From a virus, in IMG/VR virus record IMGVR_UViG_3300023220_000234, positions 1-23,275 of that record: a stretch of 23,275 nt of DNA, one strand, 5' to 3'. The stretch's first letter is position 1, and each line of letters begins with the position of its first letter. A program made the translations under genes and the position numbers. The notes beneath the pieces were generated by a model, which saw only the letters and a list, made by a program, of their open reading frames with translations, was not told the origin of the DNA and ran no database searches. Below are positions 1-6,063 of the stretch, piece by piece.

Positions 1-333
1 ATCAGAGAAATCGATTGTGTTGCCTATGAGTTGATCGATTGGAATATCAAAAGCCAGTCCTGGCGTGAAATGTATCTGGGAATGATCGCAATTATTCAGG
101 CCACCTGTCATAATCGACGTATCGAGAGCCGCGGCTATTCTGTCAAAGATATCAAGCTCGCAGCAACCGGCCAGGCAAAGGCCGACAAGCCCGAAATGGT
201 GCGCACAGCTCGTCTAATGTGGCCGGATCAGCAAATAATCGATGATAATCAGGCAGATGCACTATGGGTGCTATATGTCTGCATGCGGGATCTAGATATA
301 GCGGTCAAAAAACATCCGGAAATGTTGATTTAG
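1..333 (+). CDS. RuvC-like Holliday junction resolvase, 5'-truncated
   Basis: The reading frame is open from the first base of the window, so the true start lies upstream and 110 C-terminal residues remain. Near the cut end the segment DCVAYEL carries a Glu in the setting of the second RuvC catalytic acid. A central stretch ATGQAKADKPEM resembles the conserved G-x-A-x-K region of phage RuvC-like resolvases. The C-terminus has DDNQADALWVL, the acidic last motif (D-N-x-A-D-A-L) that binds metal in this superfamily. Such enzymes cut four-way junctions or branched replication intermediates, which suits late phage DNA processing before packaging. The gene ends just before a non-coding element and two replication genes, so it probably closes an upstream replication/recombination group. 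The family call is by motif only. The first catalytic Asp is outside the window and cannot be checked. Confidence 0.8.
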   Translation: MREIDCVAYELIDWNIKSQSWREMYLGMIAIIQATCHNRRIESRGYSVKDIKLAATGQAKADKPEMVRTARLMWPDQQIIDDNQADALWVLYVCMRDLDIAVKKHPEMLI

Positions 334-371
334 GGCTTGCGAGACTATGAAATTATGCTATTTTTACAACA

Positions 372-483
372 TGCAAGGTCTCAAATCGATAGCAGTCATT
401 CGTGCAACCCGCCCCTATTCTCATTGTTTGTGGATAGTTCGAGACCTTGCAGTCTTGCGGGTTGCACTAATGGTTTTTATCGA
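372..483. repeat. Two interlocked inverted repeats (possible pseudoknot or origin/operator)
   Basis: The 153-base gap between the resolvase stop and the next start holds two perfect 11-bp inverted repeats in the order A-B-A'-B'. Arm A (TGCAAGGTCTC, 372-382) pairs with A' (441-451). Arm B (GTGCAACCCGC, 402-412) pairs with B' (457-467). The B pair extends after one mismatch by CATT/AATG (397-400 with 469-472) and again by TCGATA/TATCGA (386-391 with 478-483). All four arms contain TGCAA or its complement TTGCA, so they could also be related protein-binding half-sites. In RNA the interlocked order would form a pseudoknot ending about 20 bases before the ATG at 487. In DNA it could be an operator or part of an origin, given the replication genes next door. 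The function is not established. Confidence 0.75.
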
Positions 484-486
484 CTG

Positions 487-1227
487 ATGGCGAAAAAGAA
501 ATTAGATAAATCGCCCGCGTTTCAGCTTTACCCAAAAGAATGGCTTGCCTGTTCTACCGTCATGAGAATGACCCCACGCCAGGAGGGTGGCTATATTAGG
601 CTTATTTGCCTCGACTGGCAGGATGATGGAATTCTTGATGACCGCACGGTTATTGCGTACCTTTCCCGGCTTAATGATGACGAGCTTGATTTACTACTTG
701 GCAAATTTATAGCACACCCAAAAAAAGCGGATTATTTAACGCACCCAAGAGTACAAAAAGAGAGACGAAAACAGAAAGAAAATCGCCGCAAAAAATCAGC
801 GTCTGGTAAGAAGGGCGCAGAAAAGAGGTGGTCAAAAGACCCTCAAACTCCTGATAATCAAGGTGCTTACGAAGCCTCAAAAGGGGATGGCGATGCCAAT
901 GGCGATGCTAAAAAAGTGCCATTGGCAAACGATGGCTCTTCTATTGCTATTACTTCTACTGCTACTATTGCTATTGATAAAGAGAATAAGAAGAAGGGTC
1001 GCAAGCTCCCCACTCTGGCTGAATGGCTGGATTACGCAAAAGAACGGGGCTACCCATCTGACGACGCAGAATCAGCATTCGATCATTATGAAGCCAACGG
1101 CTGGAAGCAGAGTAAAGGCAATCTGATTAAAAGCTGGAAAGCCGCGCTACGAACTTGTCACGGCTTTTACAAAAATAGAAACCCTCAACAAAATACAAAC
1201 GATGACCAATCAAGACTCAACTTCTGA
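487..1227 (+). CDS. DUF1376-like phage replication protein
   Basis: This 246-residue protein begins MAKKKLDKSPAFQLYPKEW and continues with a Trp/Leu-rich segment (about 11-70) in which MTPRQEGGYIRLICLDWQ is typical of DUF1376 (YdaU-like) proteins. These are often encoded just before a DnaC-type loader in phages and are thought to take part in replication initiation. A basic stretch at about residues 92-115 (KERRKQKENRRKKSASGKKG) and a low-complexity Ser/Thr/Ile/Ala linker around 150-165 separate the head from a C-terminal WLDYAKERGY...W..W segment, which resembles DNA-binding tails of phage replication proteins. A longer frame reaches back to a TTG at 337, but that would cover the inverted-repeat element with an unconvincing sequence, so I use ATG 487. 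No Shine-Dalgarno precedes it. The 3' end overlaps the loader gene by 26 bases, suggesting coupled translation. Confidence 0.75.
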   Translation: MAKKKLDKSPAFQLYPKEWLACSTVMRMTPRQEGGYIRLICLDWQDDGILDDRTVIAYLSRLNDDELDLLLGKFIAHPKKADYLTHPRVQKERRKQKENRRKKSASGKKGAEKRWSKDPQTPDNQGAYEASKGDGDANGDAKKVPLANDGSSIAITSTATIAIDKENKKKGRKLPTLAEWLDYAKERGYPSDDAESAFDHYEANGWKQSKGNLIKSWKAALRTCHGFYKNRNPQQNTNDDQSRLNF

Positions 1228-2038
1228 CATATCATATTTAGAGCGCCAGCGCGTATCTGAAGCAACCGGCTTCGATATTCAGCAGCAATTGGCTAATCGT
1301 TCTAAAATGGAAAATCGCATGGTCGGAGCCTGGGATGGATCTAGACGGTGGGAGTACCCGTTATGCCGGGTATGCGGAGAAACAATAAAAGATATATTGG
1401 TAGTCAAATTTGAGCTTTGGGAGAACCCATTTGAAGTGACGCAAACCGTATGCGATAATTGTAAGCAGTTAGTCGATGACCATTATGAATCAACGGTAAA
1501 GACAAAATGGGATACGAAATGCCCGTTAATATATAGAAAAATAATTCAGTCATGGGATAAGTCGATAGACCATATCAACGTTGAAGCATCCAAAAAGGTC
1601 ACGGCATGGGAATATCAAAACAGGGGCATGTATCTTTATGGTTCATCTGGAAAAGGCAAGACAACGGCAATATGGAAATTATATCAACGCATCGAAGATA
1701 CGCATGGGTTTGTCCCGGTAGTGATCAACTCAGTCCCGCTTGCTCGCATATTAGCTAAACAGGCAAAAGACTTAGGTTCGCCTGACGCATGGCTTTGTAA
1801 TTGTCGCGTATTAATTATAGATGATTTCGGTAAAGAGAAAATGACTACGAGCTTTGCCGCGATGATATATGAGCTAATCAATTATCGATATGAGCAGTTT
1901 AAGCCGATTATATTGACCTCTAAATTTGATTCTAAAAACTTACTGCAACGCTTTAGCAATTCATCAAATGATTCACTCGGCTTCGATATATGCCGTAGGA
2001 TCAGCGATGTTTGCGAACCGATAAACTTCGATAAATAA
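1202..2038 (+). CDS. DnaC/IstB-like AAA+ helicase loader with zinc-binding N-terminus
   Basis: This 278-residue ATPase has a clear Walker A motif (GSSGKGKT, residues 147-154) and a Walker B motif (VLIIDDF, about 203-209), the arrangement of DnaC/DnaI/IstB-type loaders that place the replicative helicase on single-stranded DNA. The N-terminal part carries a CxxC...CxxC set (Cys55, Cys58, Cys84, Cys87) that probably binds zinc, as in phage relatives where it is thought to contact helicase or DNA. The C-terminal ICRRISDVCEPINF is where AAA+ sensor-type arginines are expected. It sits directly after, and overlaps, the DUF1376-like gene, the usual pairing of initiator-like protein and loader. No Shine-Dalgarno is visible; the start lies in an A-rich run. 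The helicase and polymerase genes are not in this window. Confidence 0.88.
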   Translation: MTNQDSTSDISYLERQRVSEATGFDIQQQLANRSKMENRMVGAWDGSRRWEYPLCRVCGETIKDILVVKFELWENPFEVTQTVCDNCKQLVDDHYESTVKTKWDTKCPLIYRKIIQSWDKSIDHINVEASKKVTAWEYQNRGMYLYGSSGKGKTTAIWKLYQRIEDTHGFVPVVINSVPLARILAKQAKDLGSPDAWLCNCRVLIIDDFGKEKMTTSFAAMIYELINYRYEQFKPIILTSKFDSKNLLQRFSNSSNDSLGFDICRRISDVCEPINFDK

Positions 2039-2053
2039 TTAACCTGAAATAAT

Positions 2054-2308
2054 ATGAGTAATATACCGACAAGAAAAGAAAATCCCGACGGCCTGCATAA
2101 GCGGTACATCGTCAAAAAAAGAAACAGGTCACCTATTAACCCAAAAGCAGAATATTTTGTTTTAAGGGTGGATGTATACGGATCAGATATCGATTATGTA
2201 AACGCATGTCGCAAAGCCGTGATGGCTTATGCTGATGCAATTGAAAAACACATACCAAAACTTGCGGCAGAATTAAGGGAACGATATTCACAACAGCTCC
2301 CATTCTAG
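2054..2308 (+). CDS. Small conserved phage-type hypothetical protein (84 aa)
   Basis: The product has no catalytic motif I can name. Its layout, an N-terminal NPDGLHKRYIVKK segment, then a PKAEYFVLRVDVYG strand region, then a helical ACRKAVMAYADAIEKHIPKLA segment ending in LRERY, resembles a small protein family common in phages and mobile elements. It is a plausible compact alpha/beta fold with a charged C-terminal helix. It follows the loader gene after 15 bases, so it is probably co-transcribed with the replication pair. The start has no Shine-Dalgarno; instead there is the A/T-rich spacer TTAACCTGAAATAAT, nearly repeated before the next gene. Its function is unknown. Confidence 0.7.
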   Translation: MSNIPTRKENPDGLHKRYIVKKRNRSPINPKAEYFVLRVDVYGSDIDYVNACRKAVMAYADAIEKHIPKLAAELRERYSQQLPF

Positions 2309-2343
2309 CTAACCGATAATATTAACCTCAAATAAATAATAAT

Positions 2344-2835
2344 ATGAATACATACGACTTAAGCGATACCGATATTAAGCAACACGAAGCAGTTGCTAAA
2401 GCGTTTATAGATGACAAACGCAAAGCGGCTATCAAACGAGAGCTTCAAAGCTTAGTTGACGATGAATTGTTCAACTTAGAGGATTACGCAGCAAGCCATA
2501 TTTCAGGAGTTGCCGCACAGAGAGCTGTTGATTTCATAACAAAAGTTCTTAACGGTGAAGAAAAAGCGGCGGCTGCTATATTTGGACGCGGGGATTCATC
2601 CCGTTATAGAAGTATAAGCCTTACAGATTGTGATGGCGAACCTTGGGCATGCTTAATTCATGGTGCGCTGTTTGAATCGGGCGAAATTAAATTGCGAAGA
2701 AAGCTTGTAGAGGCACACGCCGATTTACTTAGAAACGAAAGAATCAAAGACCTTGAGTCTATTGTGGATGGCCTAGAGCGGCAAGTAAGGAAAACTGAAT
2801 CAGATTTAGAAGAATGCAGGGGGCGAATACGATGA
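2344..2835 (+). CDS. Hypothetical protein with C-terminal coiled coil (163 aa)
   Basis: I do not recognise a family. The first half is helical and rich in Lys, Glu and Asp (DDKRKAAIKRELQSLVDDELFNLEDY). A central Gly/Ser segment (FGRGDSSRYRSISLTDCDGE) follows. The last 45 residues (LVEAHADLLRNERIKDLES onwards) have the heptad spacing of a coiled coil, so it probably oligomerises or binds a partner. It is preceded by an A/T-rich spacer related to the one before the previous gene, with AATAAT immediately before the ATG. Its stop overlaps the next start (ATGA at 2832-2835), so the two genes are probably translationally coupled. It belongs to the run of small early genes after the replication pair. 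Confidence 0.65.
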   Translation: MNTYDLSDTDIKQHEAVAKAFIDDKRKAAIKRELQSLVDDELFNLEDYAASHISGVAAQRAVDFITKVLNGEEKAAAAIFGRGDSSRYRSISLTDCDGEPWACLIHGALFESGEIKLRRKLVEAHADLLRNERIKDLESIVDGLERQVRKTESDLEECRGRIR

Positions 2836-3125
2836 ACCAAGTTTGCCCACACACTAGCACCGAGTATTCCGAAACCGAACATGAGATCGAGCACGAAATG
2901 GACACGCCAGTCTTTTCTATAGCAGTGATCACGTTTACCGCAATATGGTCACGCGACTATGAAGACGGAGAATATAAGCCCGCCGAATTCGACCGGGCTG
3001 AAAACATTGAATGGGAAGTATTAGACCAGGACGGCGGCAACCCGCCTATTGATCTGACGAAAGACGAGGTCGATGACATTATAGAAAAGCAAGTCAGCGA
3101 AGGATATATCACGTCGAACGACTAG
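2832..3125 (+). CDS. Acidic hypothetical protein (97 aa)
   Basis: This is a strongly acidic product rich in Glu and Asp from end to end, with one hydrophobic stretch (VFSIAVITFTAIW, about residues 26-38) too short and too flanked by charge to call a membrane span. Highly acidic small phage proteins are sometimes DNA mimics or inhibitors of host nucleases, but nothing here proves that role. I chose ATG 2832 over ATG 2814 because a good Shine-Dalgarno (AGGGGG, about 2817-2822) sits at suitable distance, and because 2832 forms an ATGA overlap with the preceding stop. This is one of few early genes with a recognisable ribosome binding site. Confidence 0.65.
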   Translation: MNQVCPHTSTEYSETEHEIEHEMDTPVFSIAVITFTAIWSRDYEDGEYKPAEFDRAENIEWEVLDQDGGNPPIDLTKDEVDDIIEKQVSEGYITSND

Positions 3126-3153
3126 CATTATAATAATCAATGAAAATAAAACT

Positions 3154-3417
3154 ATGGGATTAGAAAACAAAGAATGGCCTGACGAAAACGGCGAAAAACA
3201 AACTTGGAGTCGAAATGTTCACACTGGGGTAGATTCGAGGGGATGGACTTCAGAGATACGTAAAGACAGAGTTGAGGTTCTGGCTATAGCAGGCGAATGG
3301 GCTATGGTAATATCAGATAAAAGCATGGCTGGCGATTTCGGATTGAGCGGCCCTCCCGCAGGCTACCACTCCCCAGATAAACCATTTGTAATTGCGGCGT
3401 ACCAACTAACCGATTAA
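3154..3417 (+). CDS. Hypothetical protein (87 aa)
   Basis: The product is a small soluble protein with no recognised domain. Tryptophans are well spread (WPDENGEKQTW, GWTSEI, GEWAMVI), and the alternating hydrophobic stretches RVEVLAIAGEWAMVIS and FVIAAYQLTD suggest a small beta-rich fold. It starts after a spacer without Shine-Dalgarno that ends in AAAACT just before the ATG; the next gene has AAACT in the same place. It lies in the early small-gene run and is probably co-transcribed with its neighbours. Function unknown. Confidence 0.6.
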   Translation: MGLENKEWPDENGEKQTWSRNVHTGVDSRGWTSEIRKDRVEVLAIAGEWAMVISDKSMAGDFGLSGPPAGYHSPDKPFVIAAYQLTD

Positions 3418-3436
3418 CCCAAACCAAAATCAAACT

Positions 3437-3697
3437 ATGAAAATACAACACTTAGCCATACTGACGCTTATCGTCCTACTGTTCATCAATCTCGCAATCG
3501 ATGTTCTGCTTTTTATGAAGCTGCATGGCACCGACTATCGCGTGATGATTAACGAAGCAGCAATGCTAGAGAATATAAGTTGCATAGCACAGATGCAGAA
3601 CGACCACGACGACCACAGCCATGTCGAAATCATGGTATGGGACAATAAAGCCGAGGAAGCCATCCTCTATCCTGACAGCTACATAATTCACGATTAA
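3437..3697 (+). CDS. Single-span membrane protein (86 aa)
   Basis: Residues about 5-28 (LAILTLIVLLFINLAIDVLL) form one hydrophobic span after a short MKIQH start, followed by a soluble domain of about 55 residues rich in His and Asp (NDHDDHSHVEIMVWD). The span could be an uncleaved signal anchor placing the C-terminal domain in the periplasm. The His/Asp cluster could bind metal, but this is only suggestive. A lysis or superinfection-exclusion role is possible for a phage membrane protein of this size, with no direct evidence. The gene follows the spacer ATTAACCCAAACCAAA without a Shine-Dalgarno. Confidence 0.6.
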   Translation: MKIQHLAILTLIVLLFINLAIDVLLFMKLHGTDYRVMINEAAMLENISCIAQMQNDHDDHSHVEIMVWDNKAEEAILYPDSYIIHD

Positions 3698-3713
3698 CAT
3701 TAATCATCATAAT

Positions 3714-4064
3714 ATGGAAACAAACCTATACTATTACAAAGCGTATGTGACTGGGGTTTATGACGGGGACACTATAACTTGTGACCTCTCGCTTGGCCTC
3801 TACATGTGGAAGAAGGACCAAAAGATCCGGCTCTATGGCATCAATACGCCAGAGATTCGAGGCGGTACGGATGAATCAAAAGCCAAAGGCATCGAGGCGC
3901 GTGATTTTTTGCGCAGACGGATATTGAATAAAATGGTAATCATCCAAACGCACAAAGATAAGTCCGGTAAATATGGGCGGTTGCTTGGCATCGTTTGGAA
4001 GGGCAGCGTTAATATGAATCAAAGGCTCATTGAAAAAGGGCACGCTGTAGAATATTTGCTATGA
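3714..4064 (+). CDS. Staphylococcal nuclease-like (SNase) endonuclease
   Basis: This 116-residue protein matches the thermonuclease (SNase/TNase) fold in size and motifs. VYDGDTI (residues 15-21) supplies a calcium-binding Asp19. IRLYGINTPEI (38-48) supplies Arg39 and Glu47, the counterparts of the catalytic Arg35 and Glu43. GKYGRLLG (85-92) supplies Arg89, the counterpart of Arg87. Asn44 stands where the staphylococcal enzyme has the metal ligand Asp40; such changes occur in phage members. The likely role is hydrolysis of DNA or RNA, for example in host nucleic acid turnover. No signal peptide is present, so it acts in the cytoplasm unless released by lysis. The stop overlaps the next start (ATGA at 4061-4064). 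Confidence 0.88.
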   Translation: METNLYYYKAYVTGVYDGDTITCDLSLGLYMWKKDQKIRLYGINTPEIRGGTDESKAKGIEARDFLRRRILNKMVIIQTHKDKSGKYGRLLGIVWKGSVNMNQRLIEKGHAVEYLL

Positions 4065-4312
4065 AATTAACCGTTAAATGTGATAGCTGCGGGAAAGAGG
4101 GCAAAGCTGAAGATTTTACGAGTGATTATGACGGCATAGACCGTTGTAAAAAATGTCACCTTGAAAGTGAAATATATGGCCTGGAACGAGATATTAAAGC
4201 GAAGGAAAAGTGGCTTAAAGAAACTCACTTAAAAAAGCTTCAAGAACTAAAGGCAGGGCTTGCGAAAAAATCATTAGCATTGGAACACCATAATTCAATT
4301 AATAAGCCATGA
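4061..4312 (+). CDS. Small zinc-binding protein with coiled-coil tail (83 aa)
   Basis: The N-terminus has a four-Cys site: CDSC at residues 7-10 and CKKC at 29-32, separated by an acidic loop. This is a typical small zinc ribbon or knuckle. Residues about 35-75 are a charged, Lys/Glu/Leu-rich helix (LERDIKAKEKWLKETHLKKL) likely to form a coiled coil. Such proteins may act as adaptors or regulators, but no specific function can be assigned. Its start overlaps the nuclease stop and its stop overlaps the next start (ATGA at 4309-4312), so it lies inside a translationally coupled chain. Confidence 0.65.
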   Translation: MKLTVKCDSCGKEGKAEDFTSDYDGIDRCKKCHLESEIYGLERDIKAKEKWLKETHLKKLQELKAGLAKKSLALEHHNSINKP

Positions 4313-4602
4313 ATAACGAGCTCGAGCAATTTATAGATATTGATGAGATCGTTAGCATTTTAAATATGACTCGACAAAACCCTCAAATCACGTTACGAAT
4401 GCGTCGACACACCTACCACATAACAGCCGAGAGCCGAAAGCAAAGCTATGCCCACGCACTACCGCAAGGATCCACCACAACCCCACGACTTTGCCAACAA
4501 AGTCATAACAGCGCTCCTGGCATGCATATTCGTATGTCTGGGCTTAGGAGCTATCTACTTGCTATATCTGGCATGCTCTCAAAGCGCGATATGGCTATTT
4601 GA
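4309..4602 (+). CDS. Doubtful hypothetical ORF, partly overlapped by a membrane-protein gene
   Basis: The ATG overlaps the preceding stop as ATGA, which favours translation of at least the first 45 codons (MNNELEQFIDIDEIVSILNM and on). From about 4450 the frame becomes Ser/Thr/Gln/Arg-rich and unstructured, while another frame of the same bases (4448-4624) gives a credible membrane protein. Three readings are possible: two genes genuinely overlapping by 155 bases, a short gene whose 3' part is fortuitously open, or a sequence frameshift or +1 slip between about 4421 and 4447 joining this N-terminus to the membrane segment. I cannot choose between them from sequence alone. Confidence 0.35.
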   Translation: MNNELEQFIDIDEIVSILNMTRQNPQITLRMRRHTYHITAESRKQSYAHALPQGSTTTPRLCQQSHNSAPGMHIRMSGLRSYLLAISGMLSKRDMAI

Positions 4603-4624
4603 CTTATTCAACGCTAACCAGTAA
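4448..4624 (+). CDS. Small membrane protein, one to two spans (58 aa)
   Basis: Reading from ATG 4448 gives a 58-residue product beginning MPTHYRKDPPQPHDF. A long hydrophobic stretch follows (about residues 17-45, VITALLACIFVCLGLGAIYL then LYLACS), and the protein ends IWLFDLFNANQ before TAA. A charged, Pro-rich head followed by a continuous hydrophobic segment is unlikely to arise by chance in an out-of-frame reading, so I consider this more probably real than the competing frame. A stop in this frame at 4421 limits how far upstream it could begin, and no clear Shine-Dalgarno is present. A holin-like or other membrane role is possible but unsupported. Confidence 0.5.
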   Translation: MPTHYRKDPPQPHDFANKVITALLACIFVCLGLGAIYLLYLACSQSAIWLFDLFNANQ

Positions 4625-4635
4625 TATACGAAATT

Positions 4636-4821
4636 ATGAGCACAGAAACTATAACTCCCATACAAGCATTAAAATATGAAGTGGCCGCCTCGTGGTGGGT
4701 CCCATACATATCAATCGAGTGGATCCAGAACTTAGCAGCAAAATACTATGCCCGTAAAGTCAACCGCAAGATAACCAGAATAATGCGAAGGGATAAGATT
4801 TTAAGGGGGCTGAGATCATGA
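4636..4821 (+). CDS. Small basic hypothetical protein (61 aa)
   Basis: This short product has a Trp-containing N-terminal half (ASWWVPYISIEWIQNLAAKY) and a very basic C-terminal third (RKVNRKITRIMRRDKILRGL), suggesting contact with nucleic acid or an acidic surface. No family is recognised. The first 12 bases, ATGAGCACAGAA, are identical to the start of three other genes in the window (4818, 6616, 9761), although the rest of the proteins are unrelated. It overlaps the next gene by ATGA (4818-4821). The start has no Shine-Dalgarno. Confidence 0.55.
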   Translation: MSTETITPIQALKYEVAASWWVPYISIEWIQNLAAKYYARKVNRKITRIMRRDKILRGLRS

Positions 4822-5066
4822 GCACAGAAACAAAACTTATTCCAGTCATACACTCCAGGGGACGGCATGCTTGCGGAGAGGTGGCATTTTATGCAAGACG
4901 AGAGATCCCGGAAAACGACAGAATGCTTGCACGCGACTTTGAGCATACCAATGGGGGCGATTTTCTTGAAAACGAGCAAGTAAGGTGCGATAATTGCCGA
5001 GCTATCGCCATGAGTATTTTTCCAAAGACAGAAAACGGTGAAATAACATACATATTCCACGCATGA
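4818..5066 (+). CDS. Hypothetical protein with possible zinc site (82 aa)
   Basis: The product contains Cys19 next to His17 (RHACGEVAFYARREI) and a later CDNC at residues 57-60, a spacing that could form a Cys/His zinc site linking two short strands. The rest is mixed alpha/beta with many acidic residues and no known motif. A purine-rich stretch (TAAGGGGG, about 4802-4809) lies somewhat far upstream of the ATG and may be its ribosome binding site. The start shares the 12-base MSTE beginning with three other genes. ATGA overlaps at both ends (4818 and 5063) place it in a coupled chain leading to the Tat-signal gene. Confidence 0.6.
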   Translation: MSTETKLIPVIHSRGRHACGEVAFYARREIPENDRMLARDFEHTNGGDFLENEQVRCDNCRAIAMSIFPKTENGEITYIFHA

Positions 5067-5311
5067 GCACCACACGCAGACAATTCTTAAAAGCGATTCT
5101 ACCCGCAAGCGTAGCTATACCGGCTATTGTTGCTGCTCAGCCTGCGCCTCGGGAATGGATATACGGACGGATATACGGACGCTCGGGAGCTTTAGACTGC
5201 CTTGAGGATATGAGGGCTGTTAATAATACCCGAAGGCACACCCTCTGTTTAATCAATCAACTGGATCCCAAGATGAATGGCCTTTACTATCTGCCCGAGA
5301 ATATCTCCTAA
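5063..5311 (+). CDS. Tat-signal small exported protein A (82 aa)
   Basis: The N-terminus is a textbook twin-arginine signal: TRRQFLK at residues 4-10 matches S/T-R-R-x-F-L-K, followed by a moderately hydrophobic, Ala/Pro-rich stretch (about 11-25). A plausible signal peptidase site follows Ala25 (VAA before QPAP). The mature part would be only about 57 residues, without cofactor or catalytic motifs I can name; it has two Cys (about residues 46 and 62) that could form a disulfide outside the cytoplasm. An exact 12-base tandem repeat at 5157-5180 duplicates IYGR. Tat export implies delivery in folded form to the periplasm or outer face. The gene starts with an ATGA overlap and lies immediately before the terminase small subunit. 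Its role is unknown. Confidence 0.7.
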   Translation: MSTTRRQFLKAILPASVAIPAIVAAQPAPREWIYGRIYGRSGALDCLEDMRAVNNTRRHTLCLINQLDPKMNGLYYLPENIS

Positions 5312-5315
5312 GTCA

Positions 5316-5777
5316 GTGGCTAAGAAGCTCTCAACACAACATTCTAAGTTCTGCCTATTGATGGCAGGGGGTAACATCAATCAGACCATGGCGTATATGG
5401 AATGTTATCCTGATAGCACGTATGATTCTGCAAGGAGATCTGCAAGCGACCTCTTGACAAATCCTGACATAGAACCTGAGATACAACGAGTTAAGAATCT
5501 AACTGAGACCAGTAAGGTAATGAGTCGCACTGAAAAGAGAGAATTTTTAGCCGATGTGAAGCGTACTGCAGTAGGTGATATCGATGAATCCAGCCCATTA
5601 GCTCAAGAGGTCATTAGAACGGTAACGACACACAGGGACGGCGAGACAAGCGAAAGGAAACAGATTAAAATGATGGGCAAGCAAGCTGCAATCGACATCG
5701 ACAACAAAATGCAAGGTCATTACGAGCCAGATGTGATCGAGCACAATATTAATATAACGTGGGGAGAGGGGAAATGA
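5316..5777 (+). CDS. Terminase small subunit (Terminase_2-like)
   Basis: The 153-residue product has the layout of Terminase_2-type small subunits. An N-terminal helix-turn-helix-like region comes first (LMAGGNINQTMAYMECYPDS then ARRSASDLLTNPDIEPEIQ, about residues 14-60). Then comes TEKREFLADVKRTAVGDI, and near the C-terminus the KQAAIDIDNKMQGHYEPD segment common in this family. It recognises viral DNA and, as a ring, regulates the large subunit during packaging. I prefer GTG 5316 because it begins just after the Tat gene stop at 5311. An in-frame ATG at 5277 would add 13 residues and overlap that gene by 35 bases. Unusually, the large subunit gene is about 1.9 kb further on, with eight small genes between. 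Confidence 0.82.
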   Translation: MAKKLSTQHSKFCLLMAGGNINQTMAYMECYPDSTYDSARRSASDLLTNPDIEPEIQRVKNLTETSKVMSRTEKREFLADVKRTAVGDIDESSPLAQEVIRTVTTHRDGETSERKQIKMMGKQAAIDIDNKMQGHYEPDVIEHNINITWGEGK

Positions 5778-5778
5778 T

Positions 5779-6063
5779 ATGAATGAGATGATACGGCCAT
5801 TGCTCGAAAGGGTTTTCAATATATTACGCGAAAAGGGCTTGATCCCGCCACTATGGATTCCGCGTCATGGCGGGAGGACGTTCCGAACCACTGGCGACTC
5901 ATTAGACAAGATCCCGGCAGCATACTTTGAGCACAGGCTCGATAAGAGAATCGGCCTTGAATATTCGGGGATTCAAATCCCACTAGACGAAACTATCTCT
6001 CCGGTCTTCTTCGAGGAGTTAAGGCAAGCAGAGATATCGTGTTACTTACTAACATGCTCCTAG
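5779..6063 (+). CDS. Hypothetical protein (94 aa)
   Basis: No family is recognised. The N-terminal helix (IRPLLERVFNILREKGL) is followed by a Pro/Trp/His-rich turn (PPLWIPRHGG) and by charged, mixed secondary structure, suggesting a small soluble protein. A strong Shine-Dalgarno (GGAGAGGGG, about 5762-5770) precedes the ATG, and the gene begins two bases after the terminase small-subunit stop, so it is probably expressed with it. The end overlaps the next gene whichever of that gene's starts is used. A packaging-related role is only an inference from position. Confidence 0.6.
   Translation: MNEMIRPLLERVFNILREKGLIPPLWIPRHGGRTFRTTGDSLDKIPAAYFEHRLDKRIGLEYSGIQIPLDETISPVFFEELRQAEISCYLLTCS

Noticed and set aside
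863-1126. A frame with a run of leucines inside the DUF1376-like gene
   Set aside because: It is the shifted reading of the simple-sequence linker (repeats of ATT/GCT/ACT triplets) in the real gene, not a membrane protein.
4746-5108. A 120-codon reverse-strand frame
   Set aside because: It lies opposite several coupled forward genes, has no ribosome binding site, and its composition is that of an antisense reading.
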